Positions 1 through 9,254 of a DNA stretch of 64,000 nucleotides are shown piece after piece. Position 1 is the stretch's first letter. Each line of letters opens with the position of its first letter. The DNA is from UBA11740 sp035635855. GTDB lineage: Bacteria; Acidobacteriota; Blastocatellia; Pyrinomonadales; Pyrinomonadaceae. Below the pieces are notes generated by a model. It searched no databases, was not told the origin of the DNA, and saw only the letters and a program-made list of their open reading frames with translations. The stretch is taken from assembly GCA_035635855.1 (NCBI GenBank), contig DASQAF010000029.1, positions 186,001 to 250,000 on the forward strand, read 5' to 3'. The position numbers and the translations under genes were made by a program.

Positions 1-1
1 T

Positions 2-3000
2 TTTTTGAGATTGATGTGGCCGGCGCAAGCGATCGCTTTGACGGCGGCGATTCTGGTCGCGCTGGTGAAAACTCGTTCGCTGCCGCTGGCCTTTCCGTTT
101 CTCGCGCTTTGGGCTTTATCGCCGCTGATTGCTTTCTATGTTAGCCGTCGTCGCCCGGAAGCAGCGGAGGAGTTCGCTCCCAGAGACATTCGCGCGGGCC
201 GCATCATCGCACGTCGCACCTGGCGCTTTTTTGAAATCTTCGTCGGCGATGAAGATCACTGGCTCCCACCCGACAACATACAGGAAGATCCGGCAGTCGT
301 GGCGCATCGCACCTCGCCGACGAACATCGGGTTGCTGCTGCTCTCAACTCTGTCGGCTTACGATTTCGGTTACGTGGGCCTGGTTGAGTTACTCGAGCGG
401 CTGGAATTCACTTTCGCAAGTCTGGAAAAGCTGCAAAAGTTTCGCGGTCATTATCTCAACTGGCATGACACGCGTACGCTGCAGCCGATGTGGCCGCAGT
501 ACGTGTCAACGGTAGATAGCGGCAACCTCGCCGGACATCTGATCGCGCTCAAGCAGGCATGCATCGAACTACCGGACGACCGGCTTTTTCACGAAAGAGT
601 GCGCGCCGGACTAGGCGATACGCTTGCCGCCATCACTCAGGAAACATCACAACTCGCCGCCATACGGCAACGCACCGACGCGATCACAATTAAGCAACTG
701 GGAGGGGAGATTCAGTTATGCGCGGCGCTGTTAGCTGACAAAGCACCGGAAACGCTCGGCGAATGGTCTGTATTATTCGAGGCCCTCCACGACCGAGTCA
801 CGAACATCGATGACATTGTGGCCGCCCTGGCACTGGAGCACGGCGGCGAAGAGTTTGCAGAGTTGCGCTGGTGGACCAGTTCGCTGCTGCACGAGGTGCG
901 CAACTATCGCCGCGACCTGGGCCTGTTGGCGCCGTGGACGGTCGTTAACACGCCTCACCTAAGTTTGTCGTACAAAGGCGCCGAACCTGTCTTGCAATGG
1001 AGATCGATCATCGCACAGCTGGATAGCGTGCCATCGCTGGCTCACATTTCAGAGATCTGTGACCGCGCGTTGGTGCAACTGGCAGCGCTGGGCGCTCAGA
1101 TTGAACAAAGCGTCAGTGTCGAGGACCCCGGCCGGCCACAGGCCGGAACATCCAGTCCGGAAACGCCGAACGCTGAGGCGAGTCGCGAAGCAGCGCAGAC
1201 TGAACTAGCCGCCCTGACGACGGCCATTGAACAAGCCGCCGAGACTGCAAAGACCTGTTCATCGCGTCTGGCCCAAATTGCCCAGACCTGTCAGCGCCTG
1301 CTCGACGAAATGGACTTTAAGTTCCTCCTCGATCCTGAACGCAAGGTTTTCACGATTGGCTATAACGTCACTGAGGGACATCTGGACAATTCTTTTTATG
1401 ACCTGCTGGCGTCCGAGGCGCGGCTGGCCAGTTTCGTAGCCATCGCCAAGGGTGATGTCCCACAGGAGCATTGGTTTCGCATGGGACGCCAGCTTACTTC
1501 AGTCGATGGTGGTCGCGCCCTGATTTCCTGGACCGGCACCATGTTCGAATATCTGATGCCGCTCCTGGTGATGCGCAATTATCGCGAGACCCTGCTGGGC
1601 CAAACTTACCGGTCGGTGGTTTCCAGACAAATTGAATATGGTTATGAACGCGGGGTGCCATGGGGGATCTCTGAGTCGGCTTATGCCGCGCGCGATCTGC
1701 AATTGAATTATCAGTATGGTCCCTTCGGGGTGCCCGGACTCGGCCTCAAGCGCGGCCTGATCGAAGATTTGGTCGTCTCGCCTTACTCGACAATTCTGGC
1801 CTCGAACGTTTTGCCGGAGCAGGCGATCGAGAACCTGCGTACACTCGAGCGCGAAGGCGCGCTGTCGCGCTTTGGGTTTTATGAGGCGCTCGATTACACG
1901 CCAGAGCGAGTCAAAAAAGGCGAGCGCTGCACGCTGGTGCGAGCGTACATGGCACATCATCAGGGGATGAGTTTGATCGCGCTGGACAATTTGCTGCACC
2001 GCGGCGTGATGCAGGATCGTTTTCACAGCGATCCGATGGTGCAAGCCACTGAATTGCTCTTGCAGGAGCGCATCCCGCGCGGCGTGCCGGCAGCGCATCC
2101 GCGCTCGGAAGAAGTTCTAACCGGCCGCGTCGTGCGCACGCTGACGGGTTTGGTGACTCGGGCCTACGACACGGCGGACCTGCCGACGCCGCGCACGCAA
2201 TTGTTGTCGAACGGAACCTACAGCCTGATGATCACCACGGCGGGCGGCGGCTACTCGATGTGCGGTCCCCTGGCGGTGACGCGTTGGCGCGAGGACTGCA
2301 CGCGCGACAACTGGGGCAGCTTCATTTATGTCCGCGACGTGCGCAGCGGAGCCCTCTGGTCGGCGGGCCATCAACCGATAGGCGCGAGGTCGCAGAGTTA
2401 TGAAGTGGCGTTTTCTGAAGACAAGGCCGACTTCTGGCGGCGCGACGCAGGGATTGTGACCCACATGGACGTGATCGTCTCAGCCGAAGACAACGCTGAG
2501 ATGCGGCGCGTGTCGGTGGCGAACTATTCGACGCGCGCACGAGAGATCGAGCTCACCAGTTATGCCGAAGTCGTGCTCGCGCCGAGGGCAGACGATCTGG
2601 CCCATCCGGCCTTCAGCAACCTATTCATCGAAACCGAGTTCTATGCGCCGCACAGCGCGTTGTTTGCGCGCCGTCGTCCCCGCTCTTCCCAGGACGCGCC
2701 GGTTTGGGGTGTGCATGTGTTGGCCAGCGGCGGCCAAACCATCGGCGGCGTTCAATTTGAAACTGATCGTTCCCGCTTCCTGGGCCGCGGACGTACGACA
2801 GCTGACGCCAGCTCAATCACGGAAGATCGTCCCTTGTCGAACACTGTCGGCGCCGTCCTCGATCCGGTATTCAGTCTGCGCTGCCGCCTACGTCTGGCGC
2901 CGAACCAAATGGCCCAAATCGTTTTCACTACCGGTGTGGCCCAGTCGCGCGAGCACGCGATTGCGCTGGCAGAAAAGTATCGTGACGCAAACATTTTCGA

Positions 3001-6000
3001 GCGGGAATCTCGGATGGCCTGGACGCGCGCGCAGGTTGAGATGAGCCATCTCCACATCGATCCTGACGAGGCGCACCTGTTTCAAAGGCTCGCCGGTCGC
3101 ATACTGTTCTCAGATCCGTCGCTGCGTCCGCGTCCGCACGTCCTGGCGCTTAACAAGCTGACTCAATCCGGGCTCTGGGCGCACGGAATCAGCGGAGACT
3201 TGCCGATCGTGATCCTCCGCCTCGATCGCGAAGAAGACGTCCAGATGGCGCGACAACTTCTGCGCGGTCACCAGTACCTGCGATCGAAAGGTCTGCAGTT
3301 CGATCTGGTGATTCTGGACGATCATCCGACTGATTACGCGCTCTCAGTACAGGACGCGTTGCAGACTGCGGTGCGGTCATCGGGTTCGCAGGCGCTGGTG
3401 GATAAACCCGGCGGAGTCTTTATCCGTCGCTCAGACCTGCTGCCTGAGGACGAACGCATTCTGCTGCATTCAGTCGCGCGCGTGGTAATTGTCAGCGAGC
3501 GGGGCTCTCTGGAAGATCAACTGGTGCGGCGTCCGATCGAAGAAGAGATGCCGCCGCCGTTTCAGCCGCGCACGGCGCCGCAGGTTTATCCCGAGCCGTC
3601 TCTCGAGGCGCCAAAGCTTTCTTTCTTCAACGGGCTCGGTGGATTCGCGCATGGGGGCCGCGAATACGTGACCGTATTAGGCGAAGGCCAGTGGACACCC
3701 GCGCCCTGGTCAAACGTGATTGCCAACATGCCGGATTTTGGTTTCCTGGTCACCGAAACCGGAGCTGGGTTTACCTGGTCAGTCAACAGTCACGAAAATC
3801 GTTTGACACCGTGGACGAACGACACGGTCAGCGATCCGCCCGGCGAAATCATTTACCTGCGCGACGAAGACTCCGGTACGACATGGACGCCGACGCCTTT
3901 GCCGATTCGTGAAGCGCAGAGTTATCTGGTTCGTCACGGCCAGGGCTATACGGTATTTGAGCACGCCAGTCACGGGATTTCGCAGGAGTTGCTGGTATTC
4001 GCGCCGCTCGATGCGCCGGTGAAGATTTCTCTCCTGCGCCTGCGTAATCGCACCGAACGCCGGCGGCGGATTTCTGTGACGAGCTACCAGGAGTTGCTGT
4101 TAGGTTCGAATCGCGAGCAATCGGCGCCCCAGGTGGTCACTGACATGGAAGAGAACGAAGGGGCGATCTTTGCGCGCAACTCTTACAACCACGAATTCGC
4201 GGGTCGAATCGTGTTCGCCGGCACCAGTGAGAGTCGCTTTACCATGACCTGCGATCGCAAAGAGTTCATCGGTCGCAACGGATCGCCGGCCCGGCCCGCG
4301 GCCCTGCAACGTAACGGCCTCAGCGGACGTGACGGCGCCGGTTTGGATCCTTGCGCCGCCATTCAAACTGTAATTGAACTTCAGCCGCACGAAGCCCGCG
4401 AAGTGGTCTTTCTGCTGGGTGAGAGCGAGTCGCTCGAAGAGGCGCGCACTATCAACGCGCGTTTTCGCAACGTGCAGGCAGTCAATGAAGCCTTTGAACG
4501 CGTGCTCGGATTTTGGGATGAAGTGGCAAGCGCCGTCGAGATCAAAACGCCCGATGCTTCCATGGACACACTAGTCAATCGCTGGCTCCTGTGTCAGACG
4601 CTGGCCTGTCGCGTGCGGGGTCGCTCGGCCTTCTATCAATCGAGCGGCGCGTTCGGCTTTCGCGATCAGTTGCAGGACGTGATGGCCCTGGTCTATGCGC
4701 AGCCTGCGGTGGCGCGCGAGCAAATCCTGCGGGCCGCCGGCCGCCAATTCAAAGAAGGCGACGTGCTGCATTGGTGGCACGAACCGACCGGCCGGGGCGT
4801 GCGCACGCGTTTCTCGGATGATCTGCTGTGGCTTCCTTACGCCGCGTCTTTCTATGTCGCCGTCACCGGCGATTATTCGGTGCTGGAACAGAACGTCCCG
4901 TTTATCGAAGGGCCGCTGCTGGAACCGGATCAGTACGAAAACTATCTCCAGCCTAAAATTTCAACTGAACAAGCAACCGTGCTGGAACATTGCGCGCGGG
5001 CCATCGATCGCAGTCTCACTCTGGGCAAACACAGTCTGCCGCTGATGGGAACCGGTGATTGGAACGACGGCATGAATCGCGTCGGGGCAGGTGGCAAAGG
5101 TGAAAGCGTATGGCTCGGCTGGTTTCTGTGCGCAGTGCTGAATGGATTTGCGCCGCTGTGCGAACGCTATCAAATGAAGACGCGCAGCAATCGTTATGGC
5201 CGCCACATGGAGAAGCTGAAAGTAGGACTCGAGCAGGCGTGGGACGGCGACTGGTACCGGCGCGCTTACTTTGACGACGGCACGCCGCTGGGCTCCGCGG
5301 AAAACGACGAATGCCGCATCGATTCGATCGCCCAAACCTGGGCGGTGATCTCGCGCGTAGCTAATTCGTATCGCGCCGCGCGCGCGATGGCCGCCGTCAA
5401 TGAATACCTGATTCGACGCGGCGACGGGCTGATCATTTTGTTTACGCCACCCTTCGATAAGAGCAAGCTGGATCCGGGTTACGTGAAAGGTTACGTTCCC
5501 GGCGTGCGCGAAAACGGCGGGCAGTATACCCACGCCGCCCTTTGGACGGTGATTGCGTTTGCCATGCTCGGCGACGGCGATCGCGCCGGCGAGTTGTTCG
5601 GCTTGCTGAATCCGATTAATCACGCCTCGACCCGCGCGGGTTTGCACAAGTACAAAGTCGAGCCTTACGTCTCAGTCGGTGATGTTTATGCCGTGCCGCC
5701 GCACACGGGCCGCGGGGGCTGGACCTGGTACACGGGTTCGGCGGGATGGATGTATCGCGCGGCCGTCGAACACATTCTTGGGTTCAAGCTGGAAGGCGAT
5801 CGGCTGCGCATCGATCCATGTATTCCACGCTTCTGGCGCGAGTTCGAGATCAACTATCGGCGGGGCAATACGACTTATCGAATCAAAGTCGAGAATCCAC
5901 ACTCGCTTTGTCGCGGCGTCGCGAGTGTTAAGCTCGATGGAATCCTTCAGAGGGATGACGTGATTTTGCTGAATCATGATGGCCTGACCCATGAAGTGAG

Positions 6001-6073
6001 GGTGTTGATGGGCGAGAGAGTGGAAGTTCCGGAAGCATCCTCAGTGAGCACTCCCGAGACCGCTCAACCATAG
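2..6073 (+). CDS. Cyclic beta-1,2-glucan synthase-like protein, C-terminal part (5' truncated by window)
   Basis: The reading frame is open to the left edge, so the start lies outside. About 2020 residues are visible, against roughly 2800 for NdvB/ChvB-type synthases. Two hydrophobic segments open the visible part and match the last membrane helices after the GT84 glycosyltransferase domain. Next come the linker with EDHWLPPDNIQEDP, a glucoamylase-like domain around residues 430-680, and two beta-sandwich glycosyltransferase-36 units near 720-1000 and 1195-1480. A GH94 (alpha/alpha)6 domain follows, with GTGDWNDGMN at about 1682-1691; an aspartate of this motif is the general acid in characterised GH94 phosphorylases. 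The family makes and trims periplasmic cyclic glucans for osmotic adaptation and host contact. Substrate here is inferred from architecture only. The gene ends 28 bases from the convergent ilvE. Confidence 0.88.
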   Translation, partial: FLRLMWPAQAIALTAAILVALVKTRSLPLAFPFLALWALSPLIAFYVSRRRPEAAEEFAPRDIRAGRIIARRTWRFFEIFVGDEDHWLPPDNIQEDPAVVAHRTSPTNIGLLLLSTLSAYDFGYVGLVELLERLEFTFASLEKLQKFRGHYLNWHDTRTLQPMWPQYVSTVDSGNLAGHLIALKQACIELPDDRLFHERVRAGLGDTLAAITQETSQLAAIRQRTDAITIKQLGGEIQLCAALLADKAPETLGEWSVLFEALHDRVTNIDDIVAALALEHGGEEFAELRWWTSSLLHEVRNYRRDLGLLAPWTVVNTPHLSLSYKGAEPVLQWRSIIAQLDSVPSLAHISEICDRALVQLAALGAQIEQSVSVEDPGRPQAGTSSPETPNAEASREAAQTELAALTTAIEQAAETAKTCSSRLAQIAQTCQRLLDEMDFKFLLDPERKVFTIGYNVTEGHLDNSFYDLLASEARLASFVAIAKGDVPQEHWFRMGRQLTSVDGGRALISWTGTMFEYLMPLLVMRNYRETLLGQTYRSVVSRQIEYGYERGVPWGISESAYAARDLQLNYQYGPFGVPGLGLKRGLIEDLVVSPYSTILASNVLPEQAIENLRTLEREGALSRFGFYEALDYTPERVKKGERCTLVRAYMAHHQGMSLIALDNLLHRGVMQDRFHSDPMVQATELLLQERIPRGVPAAHPRSEEVLTGRVVRTLTGLVTRAYDTADLPTPRTQLLSNGTYSLMITTAGGGYSMCGPLAVTRWREDCTRDNWGSFIYVRDVRSGALWSAGHQPIGARSQSYEVAFSEDKADFWRRDAGIVTHMDVIVSAEDNAEMRRVSVANYSTRAREIELTSYAEVVLAPRADDLAHPAFSNLFIETEFYAPHSALFARRRPRSSQDAPVWGVHVLASGGQTIGGVQFETDRSRFLGRGRTTADASSITEDRPLSNTVGAVLDPVFSLRCRLRLAPNQMAQIVFTTGVAQSREHAIALAEKYRDANIFERESRMAWTRAQVEMSHLHIDPDEAHLFQRLAGRILFSDPSLRPRPHVLALNKLTQSGLWAHGISGDLPIVILRLDREEDVQMARQLLRGHQYLRSKGLQFDLVILDDHPTDYALSVQDALQTAVRSSGSQALVDKPGGVFIRRSDLLPEDERILLHSVARVVIVSERGSLEDQLVRRPIEEEMPPPFQPRTAPQVYPEPSLEAPKLSFFNGLGGFAHGGREYVTVLGEGQWTPAPWSNVIANMPDFGFLVTETGAGFTWSVNSHENRLTPWTNDTVSDPPGEIIYLRDEDSGTTWTPTPLPIREAQSYLVRHGQGYTVFEHASHGISQELLVFAPLDAPVKISLLRLRNRTERRRRISVTSYQELLLGSNREQSAPQVVTDMEENEGAIFARNSYNHEFAGRIVFAGTSESRFTMTCDRKEFIGRNGSPARPAALQRNGLSGRDGAGLDPCAAIQTVIELQPHEAREVVFLLGESESLEEARTINARFRNVQAVNEAFERVLGFWDEVASAVEIKTPDASMDTLVNRWLLCQTLACRVRGRSAFYQSSGAFGFRDQLQDVMALVYAQPAVAREQILRAAGRQFKEGDVLHWWHEPTGRGVRTRFSDDLLWLPYAASFYVAVTGDYSVLEQNVPFIEGPLLEPDQYENYLQPKISTEQATVLEHCARAIDRSLTLGKHSLPLMGTGDWNDGMNRVGAGGKGESVWLGWFLCAVLNGFAPLCERYQMKTRSNRYGRHMEKLKVGLEQAWDGDWYRRAYFDDGTPLGSAENDECRIDSIAQTWAVISRVANSYRAARAMAAVNEYLIRRGDGLIILFTPPFDKSKLDPGYVKGYVPGVRENGGQYTHAALWTVIAFAMLGDGDRAGELFGLLNPINHASTRAGLHKYKVEPYVSVGDVYAVPPHTGRGGWTWYTGSAGWMYRAAVEHILGFKLEGDRLRIDPCIPRFWREFEINYRRGNTTYRIKVENPHSLCRGVASVKLDGILQRDDVILLNHDGLTHEVRVLMGERVEVPEASSVSTPETAQP

Positions 6074-6080
6074 CGGAGTC

Positions 6081-6098
6081 AGAACCGCCTGCGGTTCT
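6081..6098. terminator. Hairpin between convergent genes
   Basis: AGAACCGC, two bases, then GCGGTTCT form an 8-bp inverted repeat in the short gap between the convergent glucan-synthase-like gene and ilvE. There is no clear T-run on either side, so a bidirectional terminator is plausible rather than shown. Confidence 0.4.
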
Positions 6099-6101
6099 GG
6101 C

Positions 6102-7208
6102 CTAGCGTGCGGCCCGGGCCACCAACTCAGTTTCCATCGTCGGCGTAGTTTGTGAGCCGCTCGACTTTTTCACCGCAGAGCCACGGCCGTTCGCATTGGA
6201 ACTCGCCGTTCCGCCATCGGCAGCGCGGGCGTCCTGCTCGCGTACATAGGTCAACCACGGTCCCGGAGCCGGGCGCTCGCCGGCAGTGATCTCAAAGAAG
6301 ACTTTCTGAATCTTCTCAGTAAGTTCTCCGCGGCCGCCGTTGCCGATCGCGATGCGATCGACCGACCGCACCGGAGTGATCTCAGCCGCAGTACCGCTAA
6401 AGAAAACTTCATCGGCTATATATAATGCCGCGCGTTGAATGCTGCGCTCTTTGATCGTAATGCCCAGTTCGTGGCAAATCTGGATCACGCTGTCGCGGGT
6501 GATACCCGCCAGGATTGAAGACGACAGTGGCGGCGTATTTACGATGCCGTTGCTGATGACGAAAATATTCTCGCCCGAGCCTTCCGACACATAACCGCGA
6601 TCATCGAGCGCAATGCCTTCGGAAAATCCGTTGAGCAGCGCTTCCATCTTGATCAATTGCGAATTCATATAATTCGCGCCGCTCTTGGCCATGGCCGGCA
6701 TTGAGTTGGGTGTCAGCCGGTTCCAGGTGGAAACGCAAACGTCGACGCCTTTTTCGATGGCTTCGTCGCCGAGATACTTGCCCCAGTCCCAGGCCCCGAT
6801 ATAGCAAGCCAGCGGATTCGGGAACGGATTCACGCCAAAGGCCGGGTGCTCTTCATCCAGGCTGCGAAAGAGAATCGGGCGGATGTAACACTGTTCCAGG
6901 CCGCTGCGGCGGACCAGTTCGATCGAACCCTCGATAAAATCGTCGATCGTCCACTTATGATCCATGCGATAAATCTTCGCTGAGTTCAGAAACCGTTGCA
7001 TGTGTTCGCGCAGACGAAAGATCGCGGGACCGCGTTTGGTCGCGTAACAGCGAATGCCTTCGAAGACACTCGAGCCGTAGTGCAGCACGTGTGACATAAC
7101 GTGGACTCGCGCATCGTTCCATTTGATGAACTCGCCGTCGTGCCATACCACGTCGCAAATGCGCGGAGTATGTATGTCTTTCGTCTTACCACCATCGGTT
7201 GGAAACAT
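6102..7208 (-). CDS. ilvE: Branched-chain amino acid aminotransferase
   Basis: Class IV PLP aminotransferase of about 368 residues, catalysing the last step of Leu, Ile and Val synthesis and the first step of their breakdown, with 2-oxoglutarate/glutamate as partner. Family signatures are WHDGEFIKWNDARVHV near the N-terminus, HYGSSVFEGIRCY at about 43-55, the PLP-lysine segment AMAKSGANYMNS with K175, and the EGSGENIF loop. The frame continues upstream without a stop, but the ATG at 7206-7208 is chosen. It is preceded by an AAGGAG ribosome site about 10 bases away, and the family begins here. A low-complexity, Ser/Ala-rich tail of about 35 residues extends past the usual end. The gene is monocistronic and diverges from the dipeptidase gene. 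Confidence 0.95.
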   Translation of the reverse strand: MFPTDGGKTKDIHTPRICDVVWHDGEFIKWNDARVHVMSHVLHYGSSVFEGIRCYATKRGPAIFRLREHMQRFLNSAKIYRMDHKWTIDDFIEGSIELVRRSGLEQCYIRPILFRSLDEEHPAFGVNPFPNPLACYIGAWDWGKYLGDEAIEKGVDVCVSTWNRLTPNSMPAMAKSGANYMNSQLIKMEALLNGFSEGIALDDRGYVSEGSGENIFVISNGIVNTPPLSSSILAGITRDSVIQICHELGITIKERSIQRAALYIADEVFFSGTAAEITPVRSVDRIAIGNGGRGELTEKIQKVFFEITAGERPAPGPWLTYVREQDARAADGGTASSNANGRGSAVKKSSGSQTTPTMETELVARAAR

Positions 7209-7451
7209 GGTTTGACTCTCCTTCTTGGAGGGACTAACAGTTCGCAAACTGCGAGACTTGATAACGAGTCGATTGACCAAGCACGATACTCTAAAGTCGC
7301 GCGAGTTTGCAAGATGAATCACAGCCCGCTAACAGGTCGCTTAGGTTACCAACTTTAGTTGGCGGTTTACTGCCAAAGACCTCATCAAAAAGTCGACACG
7401 CTGACGCGTGCTTGATTCCTGAGACAACGCTCCGTAGGATTCACAATTGCT

Positions 7452-8777
7452 TTGCATCGAAATAAGAATTTTGAGCGAGATGAGTTCTCGCGGAATCGGG
7501 TCGCACCGCCGCGGCTCAACGTTTTACTCGCCGGCGCGGTGCTGGTTATTTTCGCAAGCAACTGCCGCGACACCAGTAAGACTGAAAATCTCAAATCAAA
7601 TCCATCCAATCCTATGACCAATTCAACTCAGACCTCTTCGGCCGCAAACGATCCGCTGGCAATTCACCGCCGGGCGATTACCGTCGACATGCATGCGGAT
7701 ACGACGCAACGGCTGGTTGACGAGAACGTCGATCTCGAACAGCGCTTAGCGGACGGCCATTTCGACGCGGTGCGCGCCAAAGAGGGCGGGCTCGACGCGC
7801 AGTTCTTTTCCATCTGGGTCGAGCCGGAACTGTTTGGCGGCGGTGGCGCGGGCGCGACGAAGCGGGCCGACGTGCAAATCCAGGCCGTGCGAAATCTGGC
7901 GACGACCCACCCGGAAACATGGGAGTTGGCGACGACTGCAGCGGATATCCGGCGCATCGCGGCAGCCGGGAAAATCGCGGCGCTGATGGGAATGGAAGGC
8001 GGTTATGCCATCGACGAAAAGATCGAAAACGTCGATCGTTATTATCAGATGGGAGTGCGCTATCTATCACCGGCCTGGTCGGTGAGCACGAGCTGGGCGG
8101 GATCGTCCGGCGATGAAATCGGAAAGACCCGCGGCTTGAATGATTTCGGCAAGCAGGTGATTCGCGAGATGAACCGGCTGGGAATGATGGCCGACGTTTC
8201 ACACCTGTCAGACAAAGCCTTCTGGGACATCGTCAACACATCGACAAAGCCGGTGATCGCCACGCATTCGGGCTGCCGCGCGATTACCAACGTGCCGCGC
8301 AATCTCACCGACGATATGATCGTGGCGCTGGCAAAAACCGGCGGCGTCGTGAATGTGATCTTCTATCCGGAACACATTGAGCCTGGTTATGCCGAAAAGA
8401 AAAAGAAGGTCGATGTCGAAATTGCTTCGCTGGTGCAGCGCGCATCTGACGCTGAGCGGGGCGACGCCGCGCATAAGAAGCTGGCCCGCGATCGCGTCCG
8501 CCGCGAGGAATATCTGAAACGTCTGCCGTCCGTTTCGGTCGCGCGGATCGCCGATCACATTGATCACATCGTAAAGCTCGTCGGCATCGATCATGTCGGA
8601 ATCGGATCAGACTTTGACGGCGTTCAGGCCGTGCCGGCTGATTTGAAATCAGTTGCCGACTTGCCAAACCTGACTAAGGAACTTTTGCGGCGGGGTTATT
8701 CGGAGAGTGACATCGACAAGATTCTGGGAGGGAATATGCTGCGCGTGATGGCAGCAAATGAATCATTGAATCATTGA
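7452..8777 (+). CDS. Membrane dipeptidase-like metallopeptidase (peptidase M19)
   Basis: Renal-dipeptidase family enzyme, 441 residues, zinc-dependent hydrolase of dipeptides including D-amino-acid-containing ones. Visible signatures are DMHADT (the HxD metal site), GMEGGYAI (metal-bridging Glu), the metal histidine segments VSHLSD and ATHSGCRAI, then RNLTDD and GIGSDFDG. A hydrophobic segment near residues 24-36 ends in FASNC. This looks like a lipoprotein signal, but Asn before the Cys is atypical. The TTG at 7452 is used because it keeps that segment; an internal ATG at residue 55 would give a cytosolic form. The last residues, NESLNH, and the stop codon are written by the TGATTCATT-type repeat that begins the next intergenic region. 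Confidence 0.88.
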   Translation: MHRNKNFERDEFSRNRVAPPRLNVLLAGAVLVIFASNCRDTSKTENLKSNPSNPMTNSTQTSSAANDPLAIHRRAITVDMHADTTQRLVDENVDLEQRLADGHFDAVRAKEGGLDAQFFSIWVEPELFGGGGAGATKRADVQIQAVRNLATTHPETWELATTAADIRRIAAAGKIAALMGMEGGYAIDEKIENVDRYYQMGVRYLSPAWSVSTSWAGSSGDEIGKTRGLNDFGKQVIREMNRLGMMADVSHLSDKAFWDIVNTSTKPVIATHSGCRAITNVPRNLTDDMIVALAKTGGVVNVIFYPEHIEPGYAEKKKKVDVEIASLVQRASDAERGDAAHKKLARDRVRREEYLKRLPSVSVARIADHIDHIVKLVGIDHVGIGSDFDGVQAVPADLKSVADLPNLTKELLRRGYSESDIDKILGGNMLRVMAANESLNH

Positions 8778-8800
8778 TTCATTGGTTCATTGCCACATTT
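8757..8800. repeat. TGATTCATT-type intergenic repeat, left arm
   Basis: A run of overlapping GAATCATT/GATTCATT words covers the dipeptidase stop and the bases after it. The 16 bases at 8768-8783 are the exact reverse complement of 9230-9245 on the far side of the four-helix-bundle gene. The same family recurs at 26155-26250. Confidence 0.8.
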
Positions 8801-8865
8801 GTTACATTGACGACATTGGTACATTCATTCTCTGGTCTGAACAATACCTGGGGAGGAGATGAACA

Positions 8866-9234
8866 ATGTATCCAGCAGAAGAATTGAAGAACAGAAGCAA
8901 ACAATTTGCTATTCGGATCGTCAAGCTGTTTCGGTCGCTTCCAAGAACTGAAGAAGCTCGCATCATTGGTAAACAAATGCTTCGTTCCGGCACGTCGGTG
9001 GCCGCTAACTACCGCGCAGTCTGTCGCGCCCGCTCAAAGGCTGAATTCATAGCCAAGATTGGAGTCGTGGTAGAGGAGGCAGATGAAACGGTTCTTTGGC
9101 TGGAATTGCTGGTTGATACAGACATCGTGCGAGTAAGCCGAATGACCAGTCTGCTCGCGGAAGCTAACGAACTGTTAGCGATCTTTGCAGCTTCTCAGCA
9201 TACAGCTCGGCACCGGTCTGGGAGGATTAAATGA
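8866..9234 (+). CDS. Four-helix-bundle protein (23S rRNA intervening-sequence protein family)
   Basis: A 122-residue, mostly helical protein with the family pattern: LKNRSKQFAIRIVKLFRSLP, then IGKQMLRSGTSVAANYRAVCRARS, then a Glu-rich third helix with EEADETVLWLELL. It belongs to the small bundle family first noted in intervening sequences of 23S rRNA genes and now found in many intergenic places; its function is not established. The start is well supported: GGGGAGGAG lies 6 bases before the ATG. Arms of a perfect 16-bp inverted repeat lie on both sides (8768-8783 and 9230-9245). The right arm overlaps its own stop codon, so gene and repeats may form one cassette. Confidence 0.88.
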   Translation: MYPAEELKNRSKQFAIRIVKLFRSLPRTEEARIIGKQMLRSGTSVAANYRAVCRARSKAEFIAKIGVVVEEADETVLWLELLVDTDIVRVSRMTSLLAEANELLAIFAASQHTARHRSGRIK

Positions 9235-9249
9235 ATCAATGATTCAATG
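9230..9249. repeat. TGATTCATT-type repeat, right arm
   Basis: AATGAATCAATGATTC at 9230-9245 is the perfect inverse of 8768-8783. It begins within the stop codon of the four-helix-bundle gene and runs up to the start of nfo. A good GGAGG at 9221-9225 is positioned for the ATG at 9231, which reads only three codons (Met-Asn-Gln) before a stop. Confidence 0.75.
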
Positions 9250-9254
9250 TGCAA

